Shown here piece after piece: positions 50,601 to 61,140 of a stretch of 64,000 nucleotides of DNA. Made by a program: the position numbers and the translations under genes. Source of the stretch: Lottia gigantea (Eukaryota; Mollusca; Gastropoda; Lottiidae); assembly GCF_000327385.1 (NCBI RefSeq), contig NW_008710427.1, positions 689,839 to 753,838 of the forward strand. Reading direction: 5' to 3'. The notes beneath the pieces were generated by a model, which was given only the letters and a program-made list of their open reading frames with translations, was not told the DNA's origin and made no database searches. Every line of letters begins with the position of its first letter. Within the stretch, counting starts at the first letter, position 1.

Positions 50601-52049
50601 CTTGTTTACCAACCTACTCTTGTTTACCACCCTCAGCTTTTGTTCTCCAACCTCCGTTTTTTTTTACCACCAGCAGGTCTAGTTTGCCACCCTCCGTTCC
50701 GGTTTAGCACCCGCAGATCTTGTTTACCACTTCCAGCTCTTGTTCACCACCCTCAGCTATTGTTTACCACCCCCAATACTTGTTTACCACTCACAATTCT
50801 TGTTTTCCAACTTCAACTTTTGTTAACCACCTTAAGCTCTTCTTCACCAGCCGAAGCTCTTGTTGTTGTTAACCACTCTTGGCTCTTTTTTACCACCCTA
50901 GATGTTATTCATTAACCCAGCTCCCGTTTACTACCCAAAAATCTTGTTTACAGTCCTCAGCTCTTGTTTACCACCCTCGGTCTTTCTTTACCACTCGTAG
51001 GTATAGTTTACCACCCTCCGTTCCTGTTCACCACAGCAGTTCTTGTTTACCACTTCCAGCTCTTGTTCACCACCCTCACATATTGTTTACCACCCCCAAT
51101 ACTTGTTTACCCCTGACGATTCTTGTGTACCACCGACAATTCTTGTTAACCACCCTAAAGTCTTTTTTACCACCCTCAGCTTTTGCTCCATCTTTCTTAA
51201 ACTAATAGGGAATGTCGGGAATTCGCGTTCTTGGGAATCCGATTCTAAAAATCTTCAAAGGGTGGGATCTCCTACACACTATATAAAAAATCCTTAAATC
51301 CGCCGGAAAATGTCAAGAAAAAGGCCTCAAAAAAAAAATGCAGAGCCACGCGAGGTTTGTAGATGACATAAATATCGAGACTAAATTTCATAGAAGTGAT
51401 TCAAAAAAGTGGTGGCCAAATTGACTTAACACCGATTGACTATAAATAGCCATCCAATGGGACAGCGATTATCAATTATAAGTAGGTGTTATTTTCGTAC
51501 ATTTTCTTGAAAGGAATTGCAAATAAGCGTTTCTAATGAACATAAAAAAATATTATAATGCATGTAACGCTATAGCCTTAACAGCTAATAATGTCAGTCT
51601 TCAGAGAAATTAAAGTTTTAAAAACGGGTTGCAAAAAAAAATGAGGGTGGCGAATAATTGTTTGCCACCTGGGTGGCGAATATCCTCGGCCCTAGATCTA
51701 TCTTGACAATTCGGTCAATCATCATATTTGCATCTGACACCACTATCATTAGCCACGAGCCATGAAAAATATATGAATTTCTAAATAGGCAAACGGCATT
51801 TGGACATAATACACCAACCAAATCCCATGCCATGAACTCATCATGAAGTACCGTAGTTTAAAATTAAATGCCTCTTCTCTGTGCATACTTACAAAATATA
51901 ATGAGTATATGGTCATTTTGGTCAGCGACAGATTTCCAGTTATCGTTGGAGACGTCATCCAAGTCCCGTCCAGTTGTCGAACCCTCTGACTGACATTTAA
52001 TTATACATTTAAATAATATTGCGAGTAATATTATAAGCACACGTTTCAT
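41652..52049 (-). CDS. Two-domain, membrane-anchored thioredoxin-like protein (TMX/PDI-like), nine coding exons
   Basis: Exons on the minus strand: 52049-51893, 46919-46842, 46655-46548, 46201-46063, 44748-44686, 44445-44350, 43701-43576, 42607-42571, 41777-41652. All junctions are AG/GT and in phase (930 nt, 309 residues). The product has a signal peptide (about 1-21, LIILLAILFKC), a first thioredoxin-like fold without CxxC (about 35-130; VIFFNNYPSPP, FPKVVYYR), a second fold (about 134-245) starting VKILTDDTFEHL with redox motif C166-P-V-C169 and a likely cis-Pro at C209-P210 (TKCPSIIFF), one membrane helix (about 278-298) and a short tail ending KEKAQ, a KxKxx-type COPI retrieval signal. 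It is probably an ER-resident, type I oxidoreductase acting on lumenal substrates. I know no named orthologue; it is not TMX1 or TMX3 by layout. Introns hold many repeats; intron 1 is about 5 kb. It is head-to-head with CDC42SE. Confidence 0.85.
41936..42522. mobile_element. MITE with hAT-like terminal inverted repeats (intron 8)
   Basis: The left end CAGGGGTTTTCAACCT (41936-41951) and the right end AGGTTGAAAAACCCTG (42507-42522) are inverted copies with 15 of 16 matches. The sequence style resembles hAT termini. An 8-bp target duplication is not clear. It contains copy B of the dispersed repeat and no coding sequence, and lies between exons 8 and 9 of the thioredoxin-like gene. Confidence 0.6.
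42180..42495 (+). repeat. Dispersed repeat, copy B (single internal unit)
   Basis: It contains GGGCAATAACTCTGC, an AAAAAATCTAGTTCTTAGAG block, then GATGGACCGACGGACGGACC and GACAATATACGTCCA. This is the same 5'-to-3' order as copies A and C but with one internal unit. It lies inside the MITE at 41936-42522. Confidence 0.6.
43170..43420. repeat. SINE-like dispersed repeat, copy 1 (intron 7)
   Basis: It shares GCCTACTCTTxTxCGATTTC and CAACTGTCGAGGGATC with the copy at 49030-49330, and ends with a GCATCACTTCAGGTTAGC, then ACTCACTGAGACACCGCCG block. No internal Pol III boxes were securely recognised. It lies in intron 7 of the thioredoxin-like gene. Confidence 0.5.
45165..45965 (+). repeat. Dispersed repeat, copy C, with about four tandem internal units (intron 4)
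   Basis: Four units of about 180 bp, each with GTTGCACAATATAGCTAATA, AAACGTCAxGTCAG, ATTATCxGATC, AATAGGGATCATCTTCATAA, AAATCAAAAGAATCTGTAAA and TTGTAGCCTGTAGAGT. The array ends with GAACGGACGGACCGACGGGG and AATATACGCCCAT. The unit shares the AATAGGGxTCAT ... AATCTGT ... AATTGTxGCCTxxTAGAGTG order with copy A, so both are one family with different degrees of internal amplification. It lies between exons 4 and 5 of the thioredoxin-like gene. Confidence 0.85.
47991..48495. mobile_element. TTAA-flanked MITE (piggyBac- or Kolobok-type ends)
   Basis: It is flanked by TTAA on both sides (47987-47990 and 48496-48499). The termini are AGGGACATTCCG (left, followed by C and a T run) and its reverse complement CGGAATGTCCCT (right, preceded by an A run). 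The 505-bp interior is AT-rich and non-coding. TTAA duplications fit piggyBac or Kolobok superfamilies; the terminal sequence does not decide between them. It lies in intron 1 of the thioredoxin-like gene. Confidence 0.8.
49030..49330. repeat. SINE-like dispersed repeat, copy 2
   Basis: It begins with GAAATAAAATAAAGTTTTAC and GTCCTATTTCTGCACCTGTA, continues with GGCTACTGAGGATGGGCAAA, and shares CGATTTCCAACTGTCGAGGG with copy 1. Its first part is the reverse complement of the copy at 61010-61140. It lies inside the inverted-repeat element in intron 1. Confidence 0.6.
49478..49990. repeat. About 59-bp minisatellite
   Basis: The unit is GTGGTAAGTAATGTGTAAGG followed by GTGGTAATAAGGCGTACGAT and AATACACAATACTGACGGG, about 59 bp, repeated about nine times with small changes. 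On the minus strand several frames are free of stops (up to 241 codons), again an effect of unit composition. No coding signal. Confidence 0.92.
49991..51190. repeat. Degenerate 20-24-bp minisatellite (CTTGTTTACCACCC-type)
   Basis: The core CTTGTTTACCACCC followed by 6-9 variable bases is repeated about 50 times over 1.2 kb. The core TTACCACCC is also in the reverse complement of the neighbouring 59-bp unit, so the two arrays are related and lie in opposite orientation. The junction at about 49970-50065 is an inverted repeat (GGTGGTAAACAAGAATTGG against CCAACAATTCCTGTTTACCA). Frames on the plus strand (80-117 codons) are chance. Confidence 0.88.
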
Positions 52050-52303
52050 TTTGTTGACTTTTTCGTCCAGTGATCTCTAAAGCCCGAATGATTTGTCAAG
52101 ATGTTGTGTTGATGATATTTATATAACTTGATGTTCGAAAACAAAATCATTCGATGTACTTGGTTTAATTCGTTTCTTCTTATCTGGACGAGTGTGACTA
52201 CAGGTTCTTACTTCCGGCTGTCTCTTCCGGGACGTTGAAGAAGTTTTAGAAAGTTTTATGTATTATATATTACTAATTTAATCATTGCTGTACATTCCAA
52301 TGA
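52050..52303. promoter_or_regulatory. Probable bidirectional promoter between the thioredoxin-like gene and CDC42SE
   Basis: Only about 270 bp separate the start codon of the minus-strand thioredoxin-like gene (52049) from the first exon of the plus-strand gene (donor at 52323). Two ETS-type sites, CTTCCGG, lie at 52211-52217 and 52224-52230, in the most GC-rich part of the interval. Head-to-head housekeeping genes with ETS sites are a common bidirectional-promoter layout. No clear TATA box can be placed. Start sites are not known. Confidence 0.55.
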
Positions 52304-52322
52304 ATCAGCCATGGCCTTAAAT
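52231..52322 (+). other. Probable 5' non-coding exon of CDC42SE
   Basis: Transcribed leader candidate ending at the donor AAAT|GTAAGT (52323). It contains a six-codon upstream reading frame (ATG at 52300, stop at 52318-52320) and a second ATG at 52311 that runs through the donor. A non-coding first exon followed by the start codon in exon 2 is the layout I recall for vertebrate CDC42SE genes. The acceptor of the next exon could not be fixed, so the join is inference. Confidence 0.45.
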
Positions 52323-52949
52323 GTAAGTATTGAGTTATTTTCAACTTTCCGTCCCATCCCATTAAGTCTAGAAGGTCTTATTTTGCTTGCCATGGGCGTT
52401 GACCGATTCACTTATATGGCTGGCCATTCAATCAATCAAATAACATAAATCATCAGTTATTGCAAAATGATGAATCTAGTTTATCGACATCAGAATATAT
52501 AATACAATGTCATCATGATATCATTGTAATGACAATGTACCATCTTTTAGATTTTCAATTACCAGCCTAGCGACCTTGTTAAAAGTTCTTCTGACTAATG
52601 TAAAGTCTGATCTGAAATCTTCGTAAGTAATGGTTTGGTGTTCCCAGTCAGTATCTGTTAAATCTATCTTAAACGCTATTAATGTTGGGGCAGTTGTAAT
52701 TTTGTCTGTATATTATTCCAGTATTTGACAACTCTGAGATTGTTGATATACAGTCAAGTAACCTAATTTCCTACTAACCTATTTTTTGTGCATCTCTGGA
52801 AATAATGCATAATTCACATGCATGACCTCTGCTTTTGCTTGTTCTGATAAACACAGATTGCCTGTACAATGTCAGCTATCAGAAATTTTCTGGTCATTTC
52901 AAAGCCTTTTCAAATTTATTATATATTTATAACATAATAACGGTTTTCA

Positions 52950-53425
52950 GTTATTACCAATTATAACAATTTTTCATCGACCGAATTTCCTTTATAATCC
53001 CAAGCTGTCTGCTAGAATATATATTCCAGTGAACAAAGTAACGTGACAAACTAGCAGATTCCGTGTCAGCAGAAACATTCTATGGAACACAATACGGGCC
53101 ATATTCTTATGTTGTTTCAATAAAAGCTCTAAGCAATAAATGTTTTACTTATTTTGTCAGTCATTAATTTTTCTTTTTAAATCATTGTTCTTTGAGGGAA
53201 TTGACATAAATTTATTAATGATAAATACCACTGGGTATCCATACAAGGTGTTTTTCTCGACTTATATATAGATCAGACATCATACACGAAAAAAGGTGAT
53301 GCAATTTACAGCTGTTGTTGAGTAGGTTACTCTTTATATATGGGTCAAAGTGAAGGATTCATAAAGAAAATAAAAAAAAAACAATTTTAATTATTTTATA
53401 GAATATCTGAGGAACATTTCTGTCA
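52950..53425 (+). repeat. Dispersed repeat, copy 1 (inverted relative to 62700-63220)
   Basis: About 470 bp match, in reverse complement, the block at 62700-63220. Shared segments include CGAATTTCCTT, GATTCCGTGTCAGCAGAAA, TTCTATGGAACACAA, GGGCCATATTCTTATGTTGT, GATCAGACAT-like and GGGTCAAAGTGAAGGATTCA. It lies in intron 1 of CDC42SE. The family is unknown, and no terminal inverted repeat or target duplication was seen. Confidence 0.75.
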
Positions 53426-54314
53426 AAACATTTGGACGAATATTATATGCACGAATATGGGTTACACCACCTTACTGGTTGAATTTAATTACTGTCCTAG
53501 CAGCCAAAAATTATTTCCACTCCAGGCTAGCAGGCGTAGTGCTTTTATCCAAACATGCCCACAATCCTAGTTATTATTTATTTTTATTAATTTGGCCTGG
53601 TTCTAATTGGCCTATTGGGATATGTTCTGTTTTCAAATGCGATATAGCTAGGTAGTAACTCACTTCAGAATCACATTATTTTTGCCAATCAGTTGGTAAT
53701 CTTGAAAATTCAGCTGTAAGGCCTAGTACTGGAAGTCTTAAATTTGGTTGCTTGGGTTGGTAACAATTCCAACCAAGGAAATATGAACATAAAATTATAG
53801 ATTAACATAAGGGAATTTTCTTTTTAAAAATGTTTCGGTTGGTCATTTTCACATGAAATTTATGGTAGGAAAGTAGTTTCGATTTACTCTTAATGTAAAA
53901 CCATCCAAACTTATTCTATGGACTCATACACATTCTTGGGAAAATGGCATGTAATTTTTAAAGGACAAAAAACATAATTCTGAGGACACTGTGGTTGTAG
54001 AGTAGTTAATTTACAATTTCGTATCTTTTTTGTTTTCTGAAATTTACTGACAATAGAGACTAAAAAATCAGAAAAAGAAACAAGATATGAAATTGTAACT
54101 TATTTTTATTAAATGAAGAATAGTAAGCTGGGAATGGTGTGTATGATCATAATAATAAGTGACTGAGATAACATATTAAGATTATGTATTGGTTACTTTC
54201 AGAAATTCAACTTGTTTGATTAAGAGAAGTGTGTTTAATTGATGCTGTGAATTGATTTTATTGTGATACCTCAAATTGATTTATTGACCTTGTTTATATT
54301 TGTTAAATCTAATG

Positions 54315-55150
54315 ATGGGTGATACTCTGTTATGTTTAAACTGCTGTATAACAGAACAACCTCAACCTGTAAGTATTTATTTGCGTTGTTTTAACTTGTT
54401 TGTTTGTAAATTCAGGAACCGACTCTTGACTATACAACTTCTTCTGATACAATATACCTATTCTTGACCATTATTGTTATTTACACATCAGATTTTAATT
54501 CTTCACATCGAGGACTGCTGGTTAGGATATGGGAATTCAATTATGTCATTTCTGCTAATTGTCTAAATGGATGGTTTACCACCTTGGTATGCTATATTTT
54601 GCTTGATAATTAGAGTAACAAGCTCTGCAATTTGGTAGTTTAGTGTCTACTGCATCATGAAATGTAGCTGGAAGGAAAGTTGAAATATTCTGATACGTTC
54701 TTATGGGACTCAGTTGTATGCATGCTTTCAACATAACCTGTGGTTGTAGTCCATTGAAATTAAATGTCAAATGTTGTAGAAAAGACAAAGAAGAAGAATA
54801 GATAGAAGTATGATAGGTGCACCAACAGATTTTAGACATACAGCTCATGTAGGTTCTGGTGATGTCAGCAATAATTCCAGTACTGTAAGTATTTTTAATT
54901 TTTTACCCAATATGATGACAGTCTCATTATGATGACAGTTTCATAATCAATTAATCAAATAATCACCTATTACAAACTATTTCTTGCTATATAGATGTAT
55001 CTACGCATAGTATAATATGTTATTTTGTCATTTTCACAGCTTAATTCAGTACAAGGGCAGATGTCATCTAAAGGTGGTTATAGTAATCATGTTTCACCAG
55101 GCCATTTACAGTTAACAGTTGTTGATTTACCAGCTCGCAATAATAGATAG
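54315..55150 (+). CDS. CDC42SE: CDC42 small effector protein (SPEC1/2-like)
   Basis: Three coding exons, 54315-54368, 54780-54884 and 55040-55150, join in phase 0 with GTAAGT donors and TAG/CAG acceptors, giving 89 residues (human CDC42SE2 has 84). The N-terminus [18 protein letters not shown] has the conserved Cys pair (10-11) that is palmitoylated in the family for membrane anchoring, followed by the basic KRQRRR stretch and the CRIB motif [19 protein letters not shown] (about 25-43) that binds GTP-loaded CDC42. The C-terminal half is less conserved but keeps a QMSSKGGY block. The second of two in-frame ATGs (54312, 54315) matches the family length. It acts at the plasma membrane in CDC42 signalling and actin organisation. 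It shares a head-to-head promoter region with the thioredoxin-like gene. Confidence 0.95.
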
Positions 55151-58100
55151 AATAGCTGTAAGTTTTAACATGTTCCACAAGTCTTCCACTCCTCATGACA
55201 TCCTTGAGATGGTGGTCAACACAAGTGTTTATTTCATAAAAAGTTAATGAAATGAGTTGCAGGATTTGATATTTTCTATTATTTTCTCTATTGATTCCAG
55301 CAACGAATATAATAAATTTCACATGACATTAGCACAAGTGAAAGATTCTGTTTAACCTAATTACTTTCAATAAGTGCATGTTTTCTTAAAATTCCATGCA
55401 TGGTTTCTTTTTAAAATTGATTGCCTTCATTCAGAGGTCAGCCTTTTTGCACCTTCTGCAAAACAAAGATGTAATTAAACATGTTCATGTGATAACTAAA
55501 TTGAAACTTTTTTGTTATTATTTTTGTCGACAATTACATGCCCTTCACTGTCAATTTTAACTGAGTTGCTAACTGCAAAAAGATGTCATGTTGTTTTGTT
55601 TACTTGGCGTATGAATACATTTACATGCTACAAGCTTGTATTTTTTTTCGAACTCATGTTATGAACCTGGGAACAGTACAGTTGTGGATAAACAAGAGTA
55701 TTAAATTTCTTTTACAAGCTCAAATACTGTCTTATAGAAGCTAAAATACCATTGTATACAAGCTTAAATACCATCTTATACAGCCACAGAACTTTCATTC
55801 ACAATAATAACAAAAACTTATATGGAAGTTTTATTTCCTGAATCTAAGAAGAAGTAGTTGTCATCAAAGGCAGTTAAATTATACAATGAAAAATAGCCTA
55901 TTGTCTGAACAAAGCTAATAGTATTTTGTATTTTTCTTTATTTTTTAAGATAGTTGGAATATTACAGTCTTAAAATGTCTTTGCGGTGATCAGAATATAA
56001 TTTTTTGTAAGTTTACATTGGAAAGGAACAATTTCTCTTTTAGAAATATCAACCAAAGGAATTCTGAAGATCCCAAATTGTCCCCTGTAAAACAAAATTT
56101 TTGAAGAAGTTTCCTACCACAGTCACATCAAGTTATGGTATTTTTTAACAATCAAGACGTGTCCTGTGGCATTTATTTCTTAATAACAAAATAAAATGTT
56201 GGATAGTTAGACCCAAAATAGAGTAATATGACAACTTCTTTAGGTTACACTACCCCACAATTAATTAGATAATTGGAATCCCTTAACTCTTAATAATGAA
56301 AAGATTTTGATATTAATAATAGTCTGTTTGTTATTTTCAGATGTAAATGGAATGTAATGTTATGTATGATATAAAGAAAGGAATACTGTCTTTGTTAATC
56401 TTGTTTTATATTAATATAAATTCTACCAACATGTATAAAGTACTAATCATCAATGTGCTCACCTGCCATAGAGAAAAATTTGTGATTCAATGATTTTATA
56501 ATGATTTAAACCTATTTACTGTGTCTGTGTGGTGGAAAATCATTTTGATGTTGATCATTAAAGAAAGGTCCTGTTTGTTTGCTGTGATCTGAAAATGGAT
56601 CATGTTTGTAAATTATATAAGATAGCTATGATTTTGCATAACCTCATGGACACATGCATCAAATCTTTTGTTTTCACTTTTTGGATTTTACTCATGAAGC
56701 ATAATTGCAACATGTGGATGATATTGTGTGTGTTTTTGCCATCAAAATGTTTTGGAATGCTTTGTATGGTTGTTTTGGGTATGTATAGTAAGATGAAAAT
56801 GAAAGACAGTGAACTATGTATTCTATGCGCTTAGCTAAAAAGACAGATCTAAATCTCAATCTAAATTTATTTTGGTAATTCTGTTTGAGAATTTGTCTGC
56901 TCTTTGTGTTCTGATTTGAACTAATTTGGCATAAACTATTTGAAAGAAGGCTATAGTAAAGGGATTGTAATGAGTTAGTCAAACTAAGTGTTGTATGATG
57001 TCGCTATTGTAAAAGCTGCTAATGATATTGCAATGGCTTTTGTGATAGTGAGGCCATAAAAGGCTTAGTTTCAGTGAAATTGCAGACTTCTGACTGATAA
57101 ATTGCATGGTGCAAAATCGATGCTATCAGTGTTACTAATACAAAGAATAACCTCTTTACAAACACAAGCTTTTATGTATGAAATGCAGATTTGAACATGT
57201 TTAGCTAATGATTTGAGTTTTGACTCAAATTTTAGAGCCAGCTCTATGAGAATCTCCTAATTTTACTTTGACACCTTGTGGACCTCTAATGCAGTTTATG
57301 AACTTAAATGCTTCTAACAAACCGAGGAAATGTATACAGGTATGCAAAATGAAATATATTTTAACATAATATACCAGAAGTGCTTTATTCGTCTATTTTA
57401 TATATGTACATAATAGGTTATTTAATTCTGTCTTGTTTTGAGATGGAGATAAAAAACAAACTTAAAGTGAAAATATCAGTTAAATTGCAGGGGCAGCTCT
57501 TAAGGTGTTATGGGGAAAAAGAAAAATGTTTTGTTGACCCTAATTAAACTAAATTAAAGTATTAATTTTATACATTTTTGGTCATAGTTTTGATACATAA
57601 TTATCTGTCAGAATGCACCTAATTGATTCAATTTCAAAATATTTCTTGCAAGCACTCTCTTAAGGGCTCCAAAGGAAGCATATGCAAATGGTATTTCCCT
57701 AGGGCTATCATTTCCCCATTCTCTGAAAGCTGGCACCTCCACTGATAATGAATAATAAATACATACTAGATTAAATAATAATAGTTTAATAATAATATAT
57801 TGTGAAAACTGGTTTTGGTTGATATGTCTAAAATATAGGGTAAATGATGTGCAGTTTCATAGTAGTTAGTGATATAAGTTGTGCTGATAAACCCAGGGTT
57901 TTCATTTGCTTTTAGTAAATTTAGCTTAATAATTGTATACTTCTGAACACCACATTTTTCACTTTGATTTAGTCTCTATTTATGATGTTCCATCCGTACA
58001 ATGCCGATTTGGAGTGTTTGATATTTTATATTGTAAAATTCTTAATTTTTAGATCTGTAATCGTCAAATATTTTTCTGATGTTTTGTGTATTAGTTATGT

Positions 58101-61009
58101 ATATATAGATATTTTATTGCATTTAATTTTGCTAAGCTATAAGAATTATTTGATACTATAAGAGACAATTTAAAGCTCTTGTTAGGAAATCTGATCACAT
58201 TTGATGAGTTGATATGAAAAGCCGACTGTACCAATTGACCAAATGTTAAGTATAGAAATAATTCTAAGGTTAATCACATCAAGCAGTCTAGTTTTCACAT
58301 TTGCTTTCTGAAAGTAAATTGTGCGTAAGATGTGTGTCCACTAGACAACTTCAACACTCATCAGTTCTGTAACAAGAGAATGAATTTGAAAGTATTGTAC
58401 CCCCAAAAATGATGCAAACCGATATCGCACTCCAACTTGGTTGCTAAAATGAGTTGCTGTCCCTTAACATTTTGAAATCAACAAATTCATTGAAATTTCA
58501 AATTTTAGATATGCAATGGTTGATTGGTTTGAACTTTATGCCTTATGTCACTTTTTGGTTAATATTAATTTGTATATAGATATTTTCAATTCCCTTTGTC
58601 TCCTGTTTGTTTCAAACTTTATGTGCCATTTTTTATATTTAATGATAGCTTATTGATAAACCACTTTTATTTTCCAAATAAATCCTTATTTTCTATTTTT
58701 TTGTATTTTTGAAATATGTCATTAACCTTGGTTTGCTGGCCATTCACTTTTAAAGTAAACTACAAGATTGGTTTTAATTTTGATAAATATTGAAATGATT
58801 CTACATAGCCTATTTATAAACAGTTATGAATTGACATTGTATCTGCTGGGTACAGTGAGCACTCTTTGTATGAATATTCCAATTCCATTTTACACTTTTA
58901 TTGACTTCGCGTCGAACTTAGTTTCTATCGCGTATAACCCCCCGCGTATAACCCCCCCCCTTGACTTGGGTCCGTTGACTTGGGTCTTGAATATATGTAA
59001 ATAATTTCAGGAGTACTAGAAATGCACAAATGGCATAATTCCTTCAAAAATACCTCAAACTAGGAATTTTTCTTGTATTTTTATATATGTCCTTGCTACA
59101 TTATGACAGAGTTTCAGGTCATTTTATCATTCAAACACAAGTCATTCTGGACAAACATGAATTTGAAGACTCAAACAGTATTAGCTAAATTCACGTTATG
59201 AGCTACTTATTTGGCAGAGACATACTTTTAATGTATCATCACGAATTAGCAATGAAATCACAGTTTCAATTTTTTTTCCGTATGAAGTAATTTCTAAAGC
59301 CTTTTAGAAGAAAAATACTTACACAAATGCAATGGATTTCTGAATGAAAATAATTAGTTATCCCCCTTAGATTATAAATAAGATCTGAGCACTATTTTAG
59401 GTGATGACAGAAAATGTGACCGTTAATTTTTCTGAATGTTTGGTTGAGTATATATTTCAATAGACGTTTTAGCCTATGCGTGTGGTGTGCATGTTATGTA
59501 GAATGATGTGATCTTGAACGAGTTTAAATTTGGCGATTTTTCGATGAACGTTATAAAAGTTATCCCCCACGATTTGAAGAAACATGTCAACATTCAATTG
59601 GTACCGTTTCGTATAGAAACTAGAGTTTACATCCGATTTAGTTGGAACTTATGTGGATTGAGGAGGTTTTTAGAAGAATTAAACGTTACAACTGCATATG
59701 ACTTAGTCAAAACCAGCTTATTAGCGCAATAAGAGCAATCGGATTTTATAATATATAGTACAAGAGTTAAGATAAATTTATACATTATCCTTTGGAGGCT
59801 GACAAACACTAGGAAAGAAGACAAACGCCCCATTCTCATTATTATACTGGTAAGTATGCACAGGTATACAAACATCTAATTAAATAAGCTTAATTGTACT
59901 GCAATATTGGTAACCTATGACTTGCAGGGTTTGGTTCCTTCAACCCGAAACTGAAAAAAAATGTATCTAGTTAAGTTGCTTCTTATCTGATAAAACTATT
60001 TATTCGCTTCAAATCCCATTGTGTTATGTCCTTTCTCTACGGGTTGTTAAAATCCAAATTGACAGCTGGAAGGCTATCTTCAAATAGAATTTATTAGCCT
60101 TAAATAAAGACATAAAATCACGTTCGCATCTAATTCATCTCGGCAACTGTCGATATCCTTGAGGATATCATCCTTTGACATCTTAAAAAGGTCAATTAAA
60201 CACACCTACTCAGAGTAATGACACTTACAAGGTGGTAAGCTGTTGTACACATTTCATCCGTCATAGATTTGACATATCAAAAGCTACAGCTTGCAACCTG
60301 TAAATACTCCATATAGTTATGTTTCAACATTTCTTGGCAGTGTGCAGTTTTTTTTTTTATCTAATCTTGATGAAATTTATATGTATGTATTAATGAGCTT
60401 GGTCAAGTTCACAATTAGCAATGTTTCTATGAATGATAAATCTGGTAACTGATCTGACGTGTTTTTTGATTATGTCATATCCCTTGATCAATAAAAACGC
60501 TTCTAATTTGGTTTGTAGACGTAATAGAATCTATAATGTAGCTGATCTTGAAGAAAACAATTCAAGCAATCAAAGGACTGGAAGATGTAATTGTAGATTC
60601 CTTTCATGTCATAAAAGCTTGGTATGATTATGGATTCATGCACACATACTTGATTTCCGAGCTAACAGAACTCAAATTCAGCTATCTTTTTCAATTTACC
60701 TTGAAATCCGCACACAAGGATTTTAAAAGCCGGCTTCCGATCACTCTACAACTTCTTGTGTGGGAGTACCCTCAGGTTTCCTTTTTGAGATCATGGTCAA
60801 AAAGCAGAGTTATAAAGAGTTAAAATTTTAAAGGTTGCCTATTAAAATTTGTCCAAATGAAGTTAATAAAATAATATTGACATGTATGACAAACCTAAAT
60901 TAACTTTCACAAAACTAGAAATGTTGATATATTTTAGGCCATTTGGAACAGTGATCTCAAGTGATGAAATCCATCATGCCACCTTTTATATGTCAGAATG
61001 CACCACATC
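55151..61009. other. CDC42SE 3' UTR and intergenic stretch
   Basis: AT-rich DNA with no recognised coding exon. The proximal part is probably the CDC42SE 3' UTR, which is long in vertebrates; its end cannot be fixed. Near 58918-58975 an odd GC-rich patch has CGCGTATAACCCCCC twice, followed by TTGACTTGGGTC twice, and looks like a transposon fragment. A frame at 60511-60627 (RNRIYNVADLEENN, then GRCNCRFLSCHKSL, with TGTAG before it and GTATG after it) could be a short exon, but I do not recognise it. Confidence 0.4.
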
Positions 61010-61140
61010 AATTCAGTTTTGGAAAATTTTCTTAAGAGAACACTTTCAGACGAGACGCTTGCGACTATGGCCCGTCTTCATTAGCCCACAAGGTGCAGAA
61101 GATTAGGACGTAAAACTCCATTCATTTCATTTCATTTGCA
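61010..61140 (+). repeat. SINE-like dispersed repeat, copy 3, with (ATTTC)n tail
   Basis: It reads CTTAAGAGAACACTTTCAGA, CGAGACGCTTGCGACTATGG, CCCGTCTTCATTAGCCCACA and then ATTAGGACGTAAAACTCCA, followed by an imperfect (TTTCA)n run. The reverse complement matches the start of the copy at 49030-49330. The simple-repeat tail is SINE-like. Confidence 0.6.

Larger units (their letters stand above)
48680..51705. mobile_element. 3-kb inverted-repeat element with palindromic ends, carrying minisatellites (intron 1)
   Basis: The left end reads CTAGATCTAGGCCGTGGATA followed by TTCGCCACCC (from about 48683). The right end (51661-51700) carries the reverse complement (GGGTGGCGAATATCCTCGGC, CCTAGATCTA). 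The left end has a perfect 24-bp palindrome at 48701-48724 centred on CCCGGG with arms TATTCGCCAC, and a decayed second copy at about 48745-48765. The right end has GGGTGGCGAATA twice (about 51645 and 51671). These repeated subterminal palindromes look like protein-binding sites. Inside lie a SINE-like copy and two minisatellites; no transposase was recognised. No clear target duplication was found. Confidence 0.65.

Noticed and set aside
50347-51297. Plus-strand frames rich in FTTLSSC and LVYHPQ
   Set aside because: Translation of the degenerate CTTGTTTACCACCC array.
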